This document shows positions 1 to 8,249 of a stretch of 64,000 nt of DNA, piece after piece. The notes beneath the pieces are model-generated. The model saw only the letters and a program-made list of their open reading frames with translations. It was not told where the DNA came from and searched no databases. A program made the translations under genes and the position numbers. This DNA comes from Rhizosaccharibacter radicis (GTDB lineage Bacteria; Pseudomonadota; Alphaproteobacteria; Acetobacterales; Acetobacteraceae), in the NCBI GenBank assembly GCA_024508355.1, contig JAMZEJ010000009.1, forward strand, positions 1 through 64,000, read 5' to 3'. Within the stretch, counting starts at the first letter, position 1. Every line of letters starts with the position of its first letter.

Positions 1-33
1 AGCGCCCTTGCGTTTGGGCGGCACGGGCCCGAC

Positions 34-783
34 ATGAGCCGCGTGATGAGCGAAACGCTTCCCCTTCTGGTCGGGCGCGGCGCGCCCTCGGCTTTCCTCT
101 CGCCGGGCGTCGGGAACGCGTCCCGACCCGGGGCCGTCCTCCGCCGGGGCTCGTTGTGGCTGGTGGCGGCCCTGGCGATCGCGCCCGCGGCCTCGCTGTT
201 CGCCACCACGGCCGGGGCGCAGACCCATGGCGCACCCGCGGCGGCCAGCGGCCCGGTGGCGCCGGTGGCCGCCCTCTACGCGGCGTTGGGTCAGCTGGAG
301 CGCAGCCAGAACACGAGCTTCGCCGCCCGCACCCAGATGCTCACCCCCGCGGTGGACCGCGCGTTCGACCTGCCCACCGTGCTCGCGACCTCCGTCGGGC
401 TGCGCTACCGCTCGCTGCCCGAGGCCCAGAAGCAGCAGTTGCTGGACCAGTTCCGGCAGTTCACGGTCGCGCGCTACGTGTCCAACTTCGCCCCGGGCAA
501 CGGCGACCAGCTGTCGGTGGAGCCTAACGCGCGTCCCTCCCCCATTCCCGGCCAGCAGATCGTCACCAGCCACATCGTCAACAGCGACGGCGGCAAGACC
601 AAGGTCGACTACGTGATGCGGCAGGGGCCGGCCGGCTGGCAGGTCGTGGACGTGCTGCTGAACGGCAACATCAGCCAGGTGGCGGTGCAGCGTGCCGATT
701 TCAGTTCTAGCTTTTCCTCCGGGGATGCTACGCCCTTGATCAACAGCCTCCGAAAGAAGACGCAGGACTTCTCCGACGGCTAG
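34..783 (+). CDS. hpnM: HpnM, hopanoid-associated MlaC/Ttg2-like periplasmic protein
   Basis: A 249-residue protein with a long N-terminal region, a hydrophobic export segment at about residues 41-60 and a likely cleavage near AGA-Q (residue 63). The mature part resembles the toluene-tolerance Ttg2D/MlaC lipid-binding fold: a conserved arrangement around LPTVLATSVGLRYR, an FTVARYVSNF segment and a C-terminal GWQVVDVLLNG strand. HpnM proteins are periplasmic and thought to help move hopanoids between membranes; that role is known from genomic association more than from biochemistry. It lies 45 bp upstream of hpnI in the same direction, so it probably belongs to one hopanoid operon that starts left of the window. 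A second ATG at 46 could also be the start. Confidence 0.82.
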   Translation: MSRVMSETLPLLVGRGAPSAFLSPGVGNASRPGAVLRRGSLWLVAALAIAPAASLFATTAGAQTHGAPAAASGPVAPVAALYAALGQLERSQNTSFAARTQMLTPAVDRAFDLPTVLATSVGLRYRSLPEAQKQQLLDQFRQFTVARYVSNFAPGNGDQLSVEPNARPSPIPGQQIVTSHIVNSDGGKTKVDYVMRQGPAGWQVVDVLLNGNISQVAVQRADFSSSFSSGDATPLINSLRKKTQDFSDG

Positions 784-828
784 AAGCCCGCAACCGCCGA
801 CAGCCTTTTCAGGTTCCGTAGCCGCCGC

Positions 829-2076
829 ATGCCGCAGTCGCTCCCGTTCGTGCTGTCCGGCGCCCTGAACCTCATCGCGGGGTTCGGGTGCGTGCAGGCC
901 CTGGTCGGGGCGATGCTGGTGCGCCGCTTCAGGCGCCGCACGGCAGACGCGAGGCACCCCTCTCGCGAGGCGCCCGGAGGCGATCCGCTGCCCGCCGTGA
1001 CGGTGCTCAAGCCGCTGCATGGCGACGAGCCGATGCTGGAAGCGGCGCTGCGCAGCGTCTGCCTCCAGGACTATCCCCGTTTCCAGATCGTGTTCGGGGT
1101 GCAGCGGCCCAACGACCCGGCCATCGCCGTGGTGCGCCGCCTGCAGGCGAGCTTCCCGCATCTCGACCTGACCCTCGTGGTGGACGGCACGCCGCACGGT
1201 CACAACCGCAAGATCGCCAACCTCATCAACATGCTGCCCCGGGCGCGGCACGACGTGCTGGTGATCTCGGACTCCGACATCCATGCCGAGCCCGGCTATC
1301 TGCGCGAGGTGGTCTCCGCCCTGCGCCAGCCGGGCGTCGGACTGGTCACCACCCTGTATGGCGGCCGGCCGGCCAGCCGCACCCTGTCCCGGCGCCTCGC
1401 TGCCGGGCAGATCAACCACAACTTCCTGCCCGGCGTGCTGATGTCGCGGCTGCTTGGACGCCAGGACTGCCTCGGGGCTACCATGGCGCTCCGGCGCGAC
1501 ACCCTGGAGCGGATCGGTGGCCTGGCGGCGCTGTCCGCCCATGTGGCCGACGATTCCCGCCTCGGGCGCCTGGTCCGCGCCCAGGGTGAGGAGATCGCCG
1601 TCGCCGGCAGCCTTACCATCACCACCATCGCCGAGACCGGGCTGCGCGACCTGTTCCACCACGAGCTGCGCTGGGGCCGCACGGTGCGGTCGGTGGAACC
1701 GCTGGGCTATGCGCTGTCGTCCATCCAGCTCCCCTTGTTCTGGTCGGCGCTGGGCGTGATCGCGGCGCCGGCGGTGGCGTGGAGCTGGGGGTTGTTCGCG
1801 CTGGTGTGGCTGTGGCGCGGCATCACCGGCTTCATGATCGACGGCGCCATCGGCGAGCCGGCGAGCCTCCCGTTCCTGTTTCTGCCGCTCCGGGACTGGT
1901 TCTCGGCCGCGGTGATGCTGGGCAGCGTGACCGGCAGCCGCGTCGCCTGGCGCGGCCAGACCCTGCACGTGACGCCCCGCCCCGTCCTGCCGGACTCCCC
2001 CGGAAGTTCCCTGCGCGCCGCGCGGGACGCCGCCGCCCTGCTGGGGCGCGAGCGCGTATCCACCACAGGAAGTTGA
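829..2076 (+). CDS. hpnI: HpnI, hopanoid glycosyltransferase (GT2/GT21, ceramide glucosyltransferase-like)
   Basis: A 415-residue membrane glycosyltransferase. An N-terminal hydrophobic segment is followed by a GT-A domain beginning AVTVLKPLHG. Acidic motifs are SDSD (D148, D150) and ADDSR (D241, D242), and ELRWGR at 279-284 is the (Q/R)xxRW signature of the ceramide-glucosyltransferase group. Hydrophobic segments follow from about residue 295. In Burkholderia cenocepacia HpnI adds N-acetylglucosamine to bacteriohopanetetrol, the first head-group step. The gene sits between hpnM and hpnJ, with about 60 bp to the hpnJ start, and shares their direction. Confidence 0.9.
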   Translation: MPQSLPFVLSGALNLIAGFGCVQALVGAMLVRRFRRRTADARHPSREAPGGDPLPAVTVLKPLHGDEPMLEAALRSVCLQDYPRFQIVFGVQRPNDPAIAVVRRLQASFPHLDLTLVVDGTPHGHNRKIANLINMLPRARHDVLVISDSDIHAEPGYLREVVSALRQPGVGLVTTLYGGRPASRTLSRRLAAGQINHNFLPGVLMSRLLGRQDCLGATMALRRDTLERIGGLAALSAHVADDSRLGRLVRAQGEEIAVAGSLTITTIAETGLRDLFHHELRWGRTVRSVEPLGYALSSIQLPLFWSALGVIAAPAVAWSWGLFALVWLWRGITGFMIDGAIGEPASLPFLFLPLRDWFSAAVMLGSVTGSRVAWRGQTLHVTPRPVLPDSPGSSLRAARDAAALLGRERVSTTGS

Positions 2077-2139
2077 TGACGCGGATTGAAAAGGCGCCTA
2101 TCCAGCCTCGCCGCTCGTTTCCCGAGGACCGCTGATCCG

Positions 2140-3564
2140 ATGATGAAGACCCTGTTCCTCCAGCCGCCCTCCTTCGACGGGTTCGACGGCGGTGCCGGCT
2201 CGCGATATCAGGCCAAGCGCGAGATCAAGTCCTTCTGGTTCCCGACCTGGCTGGCGCAGCCGGCGGCGCTGGTGCCGGACTCGCGCCTGATCGACGCGCC
2301 CCCCGCGCGCATGGGCATGGAGCCGATCCTCGCCGACGTGAAGAACCGCGACCTCGTGGTGCTGCACACCTCGACGCCGAGCTTCCAGTCCGACGTGCGC
2401 GTCGCGCAGATGCTCAAGGACGCCAACCCCAACCTCACCATCGGCATGGTGGGCGCCAAGGTGGCGGTGCAGCCGGACGAGAGCCTGCTCAAGGGCGCGC
2501 CGATCGACTTCGTGGCGCGCAACGAGTTCGACTTCACCATCCAGGAGATCGCGAGCGGACGCGACCTCGCCGCGGTGGACGGCATCACCTGGCGCGGGCG
2601 CGACGGCGCGATCCACACCAACAAGGACCGCGCGCTGATCCACGACATGGACACGCTGCCGTTCGTGACGGAGGTGTACAAGCGCGACCTCAGGCTCGAG
2701 GACTATTTCATCGGGTACTTGATGCACCCGTACATCTCGATCTACACGGGCCGCGGCTGCAAGTCGCGCTGCACCTTCTGCCTGTGGCCGCAGACCGTGG
2801 GCGGCCACGTCTACCGCACGCGCTCGCCGCAGCACGTGGCGGCCGAGATCAAGCTCGCGATGCAGTACTACCCGCAGGTGCGCGAGTTCTTCTTCGACGA
2901 CGACACCTTCACCGACGACCTGCCGCGCGCCGAGGCGATCGCGAAGGAGCTGGGCAAGCTCGGCGTCACCTGGAGCTGCAACGCCAAGGCGAACGTGCCG
3001 CGCAAGACGCTCGAGGTGCTCAAGGACAACGGGCTGCGGCTGCTGCTGGTCGGCTACGAGAGCGGCAACCAGCAGATCCTGCACAACATCAAGAAGGGCA
3101 TGCGGATCGAGGTCGCGAAGCAGTTCACCAAGGACTGCCACGAGCTCGGCATCAAGATCCACGGCACCTTCATCCTGGGCCTGCCGGGCGAGACCAAGGA
3201 AACCATTCAGGAGACCATCAATTTCGCCAAGGACATCAACCCGCACACGCTGCAGGTCTCCCTGGCCGCGCCCTATCCGGGCACCTTCCTGCACAAGCAG
3301 GCGACCGAGAACGGCTGGCTCGACGCCGCCAACGCCGAGCTGATCGACGAGAACGGCGTGCAGATCGCGCCGCTGCACTATCCGCACCTGTCGCACACCG
3401 AGATCTTCGACAGCGTCGAGACCTTCTACCGGAAGTTCTATTTCCGGGCGCCGAAGATCGCGTCCATCGTCGGCGAGATGGTGCGCTCGCCGCAGATGAT
3501 GAAGCGGCGCCTGCGCGAGGGCGTGGAGTTCTTCCAGTTCCTGCGCGATCGCCACGCCGCCTGA
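2140..3564 (+). CDS. hpnJ: HpnJ, B12-binding-type radical SAM hopanoid cyclitol ether synthase
   Basis: A 474-residue protein that starts MMKTLFLQPP, the family's usual beginning. ATG at 2140 is preferred, with a GAGGA element upstream; ATG at 2143 is equally possible. The N-terminal part resembles a cobalamin-binding domain. The radical SAM core carries CKSRCTFC (C207, C211, C214), which holds the 4Fe-4S cluster. HpnJ contracts the glucosamine head group of bacteriohopanetetrol to the cyclitol ether, acting after HpnI and HpnK. Its stop is 4 bp before the hpnK start, so the two are translationally close. Length matches the family. Confidence 0.92.
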   Translation: MMKTLFLQPPSFDGFDGGAGSRYQAKREIKSFWFPTWLAQPAALVPDSRLIDAPPARMGMEPILADVKNRDLVVLHTSTPSFQSDVRVAQMLKDANPNLTIGMVGAKVAVQPDESLLKGAPIDFVARNEFDFTIQEIASGRDLAAVDGITWRGRDGAIHTNKDRALIHDMDTLPFVTEVYKRDLRLEDYFIGYLMHPYISIYTGRGCKSRCTFCLWPQTVGGHVYRTRSPQHVAAEIKLAMQYYPQVREFFFDDDTFTDDLPRAEAIAKELGKLGVTWSCNAKANVPRKTLEVLKDNGLRLLLVGYESGNQQILHNIKKGMRIEVAKQFTKDCHELGIKIHGTFILGLPGETKETIQETINFAKDINPHTLQVSLAAPYPGTFLHKQATENGWLDAANAELIDENGVQIAPLHYPHLSHTEIFDSVETFYRKFYFRAPKIASIVGEMVRSPQMMKRRLREGVEFFQFLRDRHAA

Positions 3565-3568
3565 GCGC

Positions 3569-4435
3569 GTGACGTCCATCCCCGCCGGGACGGTTCCTCG
3601 GCGGGCCTTGTTCTCCGCCGACGATTTCGGCTTCTCCGAGGCGGTCAACGAGGGCATCGAGCGCGCCCATCGCGAGGGGCTGCTTTCCACCGCCAGCCTG
3701 ATGGTGGCGGGCGCGGCCGCGGCGGACGCAGTCCGGCGCGCGCGCCGGATGCCCCAGCTTCGCGTCGGGCTGCACCTCGTGGCGGTGGAAGGCGCTCCCG
3801 TGCTGCCGGCCGCCGACATCCCGCTGCTCGCCGGCCCGGACGGCTGGTTTCCGTCCGACCAGGCACGACTCGGCGTGCGCTACTTCTTCCACCCCACCGC
3901 GCGGCGCCAACTCCTGCGCGAGATCGAGGCTCAGTTCAGGGCCTTCGCCGCCACCGGGCTGCCGCTCGACCACGCCAACGCCCACAAGCACATGCACCTG
4001 CACCCCACCGTGGGCGCGATGCTGATCCGGGCCGGGCTGCCGCACGGGCTGCGTGCCGTGCGGGTGCCGTGCGAGCCGCCGACCCCTCTCGGCGAGCCCG
4101 ACGATGCCGGCGCCCGGCTTCTGCGCGGCTGGACCCCCCTGCTGCGCCGCCAGGTTCGCCGCGCCGGGCTGCGCTGCAACGACCATTGTTTCGGCCTGCG
4201 CTGGAGCGGCCACATGACCGCGGCCCGGGTGGCGGCCCTGCTGCCGCGCCTGCCCCCCGGCTTCAGCGAGATCTATTTCCATCCCGCCGCCGCCCGCGAC
4301 CCGCTGCTGGACCGGCTGATGCCCACCTACGAGCACGAAGGGGAGATGGACGCCCTGTGCAGCGCCGAGGTGCGCCGCGCCCTGGACCGGGCCGGCATCG
4401 TTTCGGCGCATTGGGCGGACGCGCCGCGAGCCTGA
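3569..4435 (+). CDS. hpnK: HpnK, hopanoid N-deacetylase (YdjC/ChbG family)
   Basis: A 288-residue YdjC-like carbohydrate deacetylase. The metal and catalytic elements are SADDFG near the N terminus (D18, D19) and the histidine-rich NAHKHMHLHP block (H139, H141, H143, H145). It removes the acetyl group from acetylglucosaminyl-bacteriohopanetetrol made by HpnI, giving the substrate HpnJ uses. The start is a GTG four bases after the hpnJ stop; no better ATG exists before the conserved SADDFG motif. It is the last gene of the hopanoid operon in this window, since the next gene is on the opposite strand. Confidence 0.9.
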   Translation: MTSIPAGTVPRRALFSADDFGFSEAVNEGIERAHREGLLSTASLMVAGAAAADAVRRARRMPQLRVGLHLVAVEGAPVLPAADIPLLAGPDGWFPSDQARLGVRYFFHPTARRQLLREIEAQFRAFAATGLPLDHANAHKHMHLHPTVGAMLIRAGLPHGLRAVRVPCEPPTPLGEPDDAGARLLRGWTPLLRRQVRRAGLRCNDHCFGLRWSGHMTAARVAALLPRLPPGFSEIYFHPAAARDPLLDRLMPTYEHEGEMDALCSAEVRRALDRAGIVSAHWADAPRA

Positions 4436-4463
4436 CGCCTGGGCTCGGCCGTGGAGCCGGACC

Positions 4464-5252
4464 CTAGGCCAGCACCGGATAGCCGAGCGTCCGGGCACGC
4501 CGTTCCAGCGCCGCGACCTCGTCGTAGGCACCGCGCTCCGTCGGCTCGAACCCCTCGATCAGCAACGCCTCTCGCACGGCCGCCAGCGCGGGATCCGCCG
4601 CCACCGCCGCCAGCGCGTCCCGCAGCGGCGCCACCCATTCCACCCGCCCGGTGATCAAGGGCAACCCGGGCGTCGCCTCCGTCCAGCCCAGCACCCGCGA
4701 GGGTGCCAGCAGCGCCGGACGGTCGCGGCTCAGCAGGGCCAGGGTCACGCAGTCGATCGCCGCGACGTCGATGACGCCCTCGCCCAGCCAGCGCAGGCTA
4801 TCGGCGTGGCTGCCGCTCACCGACACGGACGCGAAGAAGCGGCCGCCCTCCGCCAGCGGCGCCACCGCGGCCCGCAGGAGGTTCATGCCCGAATTGCTGT
4901 CGCGGCCGTTGATGCCGCACCGCCGGTTGCGCAGCGCGCCCAGGTCGGAGGCGGAATCGTCGGCCCGCACCATCAGCGCGCTGCGATACCGGATGCTCTC
5001 GCAGCCGGGCGCCCGGTAGCGCGGCGTGGCCACCACCCGGACCGTGTCCGGCAAGTGCAGCAAGGGCAGGCCGCAGCTCTGCGACAGCAGCAGACGGCCG
5101 TCTCGCCAGGCCGCCTCAGGATCGTCCGCCCGCGACAGCGTTCGGGGGGCAGCGATCCCCTGCTGGCGAAGACGCTCCCCGATCGCGACCCACAGCGCGT
5201 CCGTGTCCGCGCGGCGCTCGGGCAGATCGTACATCGGCAGCGACGCGATCAT
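4464..5252 (-). CDS. PhnD-like phosphate/phosphonate-type substrate-binding protein, solitary
   Basis: A 262-residue protein of the PhnD/SsuA periplasmic-binding fold. Recognisable parts are the opening IASLPMYD strand, the central SALMVRADDSASDLGALRNRRCGING segment in which a domain hinge lies, and SNSGMNLLRA, which in this family forms the anion-binding loop. No signal peptide is visible: the protein begins directly with the first strand. No ABC ATPase or permease gene is nearby, so it may be a cytoplasmic or orphan sensor rather than a transporter part. It is divergent from the desaturase gene, with 62 bp between the starts. The ligand is not known. Confidence 0.72.
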   Translation of the reverse strand: MIASLPMYDLPERRADTDALWVAIGERLRQQGIAAPRTLSRADDPEAAWRDGRLLLSQSCGLPLLHLPDTVRVVATPRYRAPGCESIRYRSALMVRADDSASDLGALRNRRCGINGRDSNSGMNLLRAAVAPLAEGGRFFASVSVSGSHADSLRWLGEGVIDVAAIDCVTLALLSRDRPALLAPSRVLGWTEATPGLPLITGRVEWVAPLRDALAAVAADPALAAVREALLIEGFEPTERGAYDEVAALERRARTLGYPVLA

Positions 5253-5314
5253 GCGATTATTCTTGGTGCTTTCATATTAACCACGATGGATTATGTTTCT
5301 ATAGAAGAGCGACG
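5253..5314. promoter_or_regulatory. Divergent AT-rich promoter region
   Basis: This short gap between the PhnD-like and desaturase starts is noticeably AT-rich compared with its surroundings (for example around 5255-5300) and must hold both promoters. No clear consensus -35/-10 pair or operator could be fixed by eye. An AAGAG element 5 bp before the ATG at 5315 supports the desaturase start. Confidence 0.4.
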
Positions 5315-6286
5315 ATGGAAGGCGAGAGATCGACCTTGGCGACCGGAATGTCCACCCGAGCCGCGGCACCGCACCCCGTGCCCGTCGGCGACCGCATCGA
5401 ATGGCCGACGCTGCTGCTGGCACTCGCGATCCATGGCGGCTGGGGATGGCTGTGTTTCGAGGCGGCGAGGCTGCCGTTCTGGCTGGTGCTGCCGGCCGGC
5501 GCCTGGCTGATCGCCTGGCACATGTCGCTGCAGCACGAGCTGATCCACGGCCACCCCACCCCCTGGCGCCGGGTCAACCGCCTGCTCGGCAGCCTGCCGC
5601 TCAGCCTGTGGCTGCCCTTCAGCCGCTACGAGGACACCCATCTCGGCCATCATCGCGGCGCCCGGCTCACCGATCCGGTGGACGATCCGGAAAGCCACTA
5701 CGTGTCCCCGGGCGACTACGCGCGCACCGGCCGCCTCGGCCGCCTCGCGCTGCGGATCAACAGCACGCTGCTCGGCCGGCTGACGCTGGGACCGGCGCGC
5801 GGCATGGCGCTGTTCCTCGCCGCCGAAGCGCGCCGCATCCGCGCGGGCGATCCGGCGGTGCGACGGGCATGGGCGTGGCACGCGGTGGGGGTCGCGCTGG
5901 TGCTGCTGTGGCTCGGCCCCGTGTGCCACCTGCCACTGTGGCGCTACGGGCTGTTGTTCATCTATCCCGGCTATGCGCTGGCACTCGTGCGGTCGTTCGC
6001 CGAGCACCGTCAGGCGGACGAAGCGGACCACCGCACCGCCATCGTGGAGCGGGCCCCGGTGCTCGGCCTGCTGTTCCTGCACAACAACCTGCATCTGGTG
6101 CACCATCTGCGGCCGGGGCTGCCCTGGTATCGCATTCCGGCGGCCTACCGCGCGGAACGCGAGGCGCTGATCCGGCGCAATGGCGGTCTGGTGTATCGCG
6201 GCTACGGCGACGTAGCCCGGCGCTTCCTGTTCAGGCCGCACGACGAGCCGGTGCATCGGGGCGCGGTTCCGGAAACGGGCGGTTGA
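5315..6286 (+). CDS. Membrane fatty acid desaturase family protein
   Basis: A 323-residue integral membrane di-iron enzyme. It has the three histidine boxes of the desaturase/hydroxylase superfamily: HELIHGH (H74-H80), HLGHH (H109-H113) and a C-terminal HLVHH. Hydrophobic segments at about 30-70 and 185-225 would span the membrane. It probably introduces a double bond or hydroxyl into an acyl chain or a related lipid; the exact substrate cannot be read from sequence. It lies near the hopanoid genes but on its own, divergent from the PhnD-like gene and convergent with the AbgT transporter. An internal ATG at 5348 is an alternative start. Confidence 0.85.
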   Translation: MEGERSTLATGMSTRAAAPHPVPVGDRIEWPTLLLALAIHGGWGWLCFEAARLPFWLVLPAGAWLIAWHMSLQHELIHGHPTPWRRVNRLLGSLPLSLWLPFSRYEDTHLGHHRGARLTDPVDDPESHYVSPGDYARTGRLGRLALRINSTLLGRLTLGPARGMALFLAAEARRIRAGDPAVRRAWAWHAVGVALVLLWLGPVCHLPLWRYGLLFIYPGYALALVRSFAEHRQADEADHRTAIVERAPVLGLLFLHNNLHLVHHLRPGLPWYRIPAAYRAEREALIRRNGGLVYRGYGDVARRFLFRPHDEPVHRGAVPETGG

Positions 6287-6302
6287 CGGCGCGGGGCTGG
6301 GG

Positions 6303-7865
6303 TCATCCCGCCCCGGCCCCGTAGCGATAGCTCGCCCCGGGCCCCATCGGGATGCCCAGCCACCAGAACCCGTACAGCATTCCGGCCAGGGCCAGCGTCA
6401 GCCCGATCGTATAGGGCAGCATGCTGGCGCACAGCGTGCCGGTGCCGGTTTGCGGGCTGTACTGCCGGCAATACAGCATGATCAGCGGATAGAACGCGAA
6501 CAACGGCGTCGCCACGTTCACCGTGGACGACACCCGGAACGCCGCCTGGGTCAGCTCGGGCGAGATGTGCACCGCCATCAGCATCGGCACGAACACCGGC
6601 GCCAGCAGCGACCATTTCGAGGATGCCGAGGTGATCAGCGCGTCCAGTGCGCAGGAGAACCCGATCAGCCCCAGCACCGAGATCCCCGCCGGCATCCCCA
6701 TCCGCCGCAGCGCATCCGCGCCGCTCAGCGCCAGCAGCGTGCCGAGCTGGGACTGCGCGAACACCCACAGGAACTGCCCGGCCACGAAGGCGAACACCAG
6801 GAACGGCACCAGCACGGCCACCGCGCTCTCGGCCGCCGACACCACGTCGCCCGCCGTGCGGAAACGTCCGGTCGCGAGGCCGTGCACCAGGCCCGGCACG
6901 AAGAAGAACAGCGCCAGGATCGCCACGATGGCCCGCATCAACGGCGCCCGCGCGCTGCTCAGGCTCCCGTCCGGGGCGCGCAGCAGCCCGTGCGCCGGCA
7001 GGCTGAGCACCGCCAGCAGCACCAGCAGCGCCAGCACGCTCGCGCAGGCAAGGCGGAAGCCGCGCCGCTCGGCCGCGGGCGCGGCGAGCGAGGGCGGCGC
7101 CGGCGCCTCGGTCACCGGCAGCATCCGCCGCAGGCGCGGCTCCACCACCCGCTCGGTCACCAGCGTGCACACCGCGATCACCGCGAGGGTGCCGGCCGCG
7201 CTAAGGCCGTAATTGCACAGCACGTTGACCTCGTAATGCCGGTCCATGATCCGGGCAGCATTCTGGGTGAAGCTTTGCAGCACCGGATCGATGATGGAGG
7301 GGGTGAAGCTGGCCGAGAATCCGCCCGCCAGCCCGGCGAAGGCGCAGGCGATCCCGGCCACCGGGTGGCGCCCGGCGCGGTGGAAGATCGCCGCCGCGGT
7401 GGGCATCAGCACCACGTAGGCGGCATCCGACGCCAGGTGCGCGGCGACGCCCACGGTGGCCACCGCCACCGTCACACCGCGCGCCGGCACCACGGACAAC
7501 ATCCGCCGCAGCAGCGCTTCCACGAACCCGCTGCGGTCCGCGACGCCGATCGCCACCGTCACCACCACCGTGACGCCGAGCGGCGGGAACCCCACGAAAT
7601 TGACGGGCATGGCGGCGAGCAGATCCAGCAGCGCGCGCGGGCGCAGCATGTCGTGCACCACCAGCGGCTCGCCGGTGAGCGGATGGCGATACGGAAACGA
7701 CAACGGCGACAACAGCGCCGACAGCACCAGGCACAGGAGCAGGGCGGCAGCGAACAGGCCGGTGAGGTTCGGCAGCCGGTTGCCCAGCCGCTCCACGGCG
7801 TCGAAGAAGCGCGTTTGCCGTCCGGGGGACGGCGCGATCGGTTCCAGCTCCGGTTGCTCCCTCAT
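6303..7865 (-). CDS. AbgT-family transporter (p-aminobenzoyl-glutamate transporter-like)
   Basis: A 520-residue polytopic protein with the AbgT pattern: an amphipathic N terminus ending FDAVERLGNRLPNLTGLF, many hydrophobic helices, the two re-entrant-type loops seen as FSASFTPSIIDPVLQ and, late, SSKWSLLAPVFVPM, and the conserved AAHLASDAAYVVLMP segment. Family members import p-aminobenzoyl-glutamate or export sulfonamides and folate-pathway antimetabolites. The ATG at 7865 has a good AGGGAG ribosome site 5 bp upstream, which rejects longer readings in the same open frame. No abgA/abgB hydrolase is adjacent, so import for folate salvage is not supported by context. Confidence 0.9.
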   Translation of the reverse strand: MREQPELEPIAPSPGRQTRFFDAVERLGNRLPNLTGLFAAALLLCLVLSALLSPLSFPYRHPLTGEPLVVHDMLRPRALLDLLAAMPVNFVGFPPLGVTVVVTVAIGVADRSGFVEALLRRMLSVVPARGVTVAVATVGVAAHLASDAAYVVLMPTAAAIFHRAGRHPVAGIACAFAGLAGGFSASFTPSIIDPVLQSFTQNAARIMDRHYEVNVLCNYGLSAAGTLAVIAVCTLVTERVVEPRLRRMLPVTEAPAPPSLAAPAAERRGFRLACASVLALLVLLAVLSLPAHGLLRAPDGSLSSARAPLMRAIVAILALFFFVPGLVHGLATGRFRTAGDVVSAAESAVAVLVPFLVFAFVAGQFLWVFAQSQLGTLLALSGADALRRMGMPAGISVLGLIGFSCALDALITSASSKWSLLAPVFVPMLMAVHISPELTQAAFRVSSTVNVATPLFAFYPLIMLYCRQYSPQTGTGTLCASMLPYTIGLTLALAGMLYGFWWLGIPMGPGASYRYGAGAG

Positions 7866-8249
7866 GCCGCTCCCTTTTCCACCGCCCGCCCGGCGGATCG
7901 CCGGATGCCCGTCGCGGGACCCAATGCCGGTGACGGGACCCGCCACCGTGACCGGACCCGCTGCGCTTTGCAGGCTGGGCTTTGCAGGATCCGCTTTGCA
8001 GGATCCGCTTTGCAGGATCCGCGCCGCTCCGGTGCGAGAGGAGCGACACGCGGCGGCACGGCGGGAGCAGCGGGCGCGTCCCGACCGCCCGGAGCCCAGC
8101 ACCGGAACGGCGTGTCCCGGCTGGAAGTGCCCGAACAATCGTGTTCTGCTCGGCGTCGCGACCGCTTCACCGATGCGCGGCCGCGCGGCGCGGACGCTTC
8201 CCGCCTCCGCCCGGCCGCCAGGCATCGGCGTGCCGAGCGGTGACCACGC
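7866..8249. other. Spacer between divergent AbgT and CHAD genes
   Basis: This 384-bp spacer carries the promoters of two divergent genes and four tandem 14-bp repeats described separately. Upstream of the repeats three related GGGACC/CGGACC-containing segments (about 7915-7960) form a looser repeat. No gene is supported here. Confidence 0.6.
7965..8020. repeat. Four tandem 14-bp repeats
   Basis: The unit GCTTTGCAGGATCC occurs three times exactly (7979-7992, 7993-8006, 8007-8020), preceded by one variant copy, GCTTTGCAGGCTGG (7965-7978), with no spacers. The array lies about 100 bp upstream of the AbgT start. The even phasing of 14 bp and the absence of spacers rule out CRISPR. It may be a slippage-prone repeat or a set of protein-binding sites. 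Confidence 0.9.

Noticed and set aside
7965..8020. CRISPR array
   Set aside because: The 14-bp units are directly joined with no spacers and no cas genes are present.
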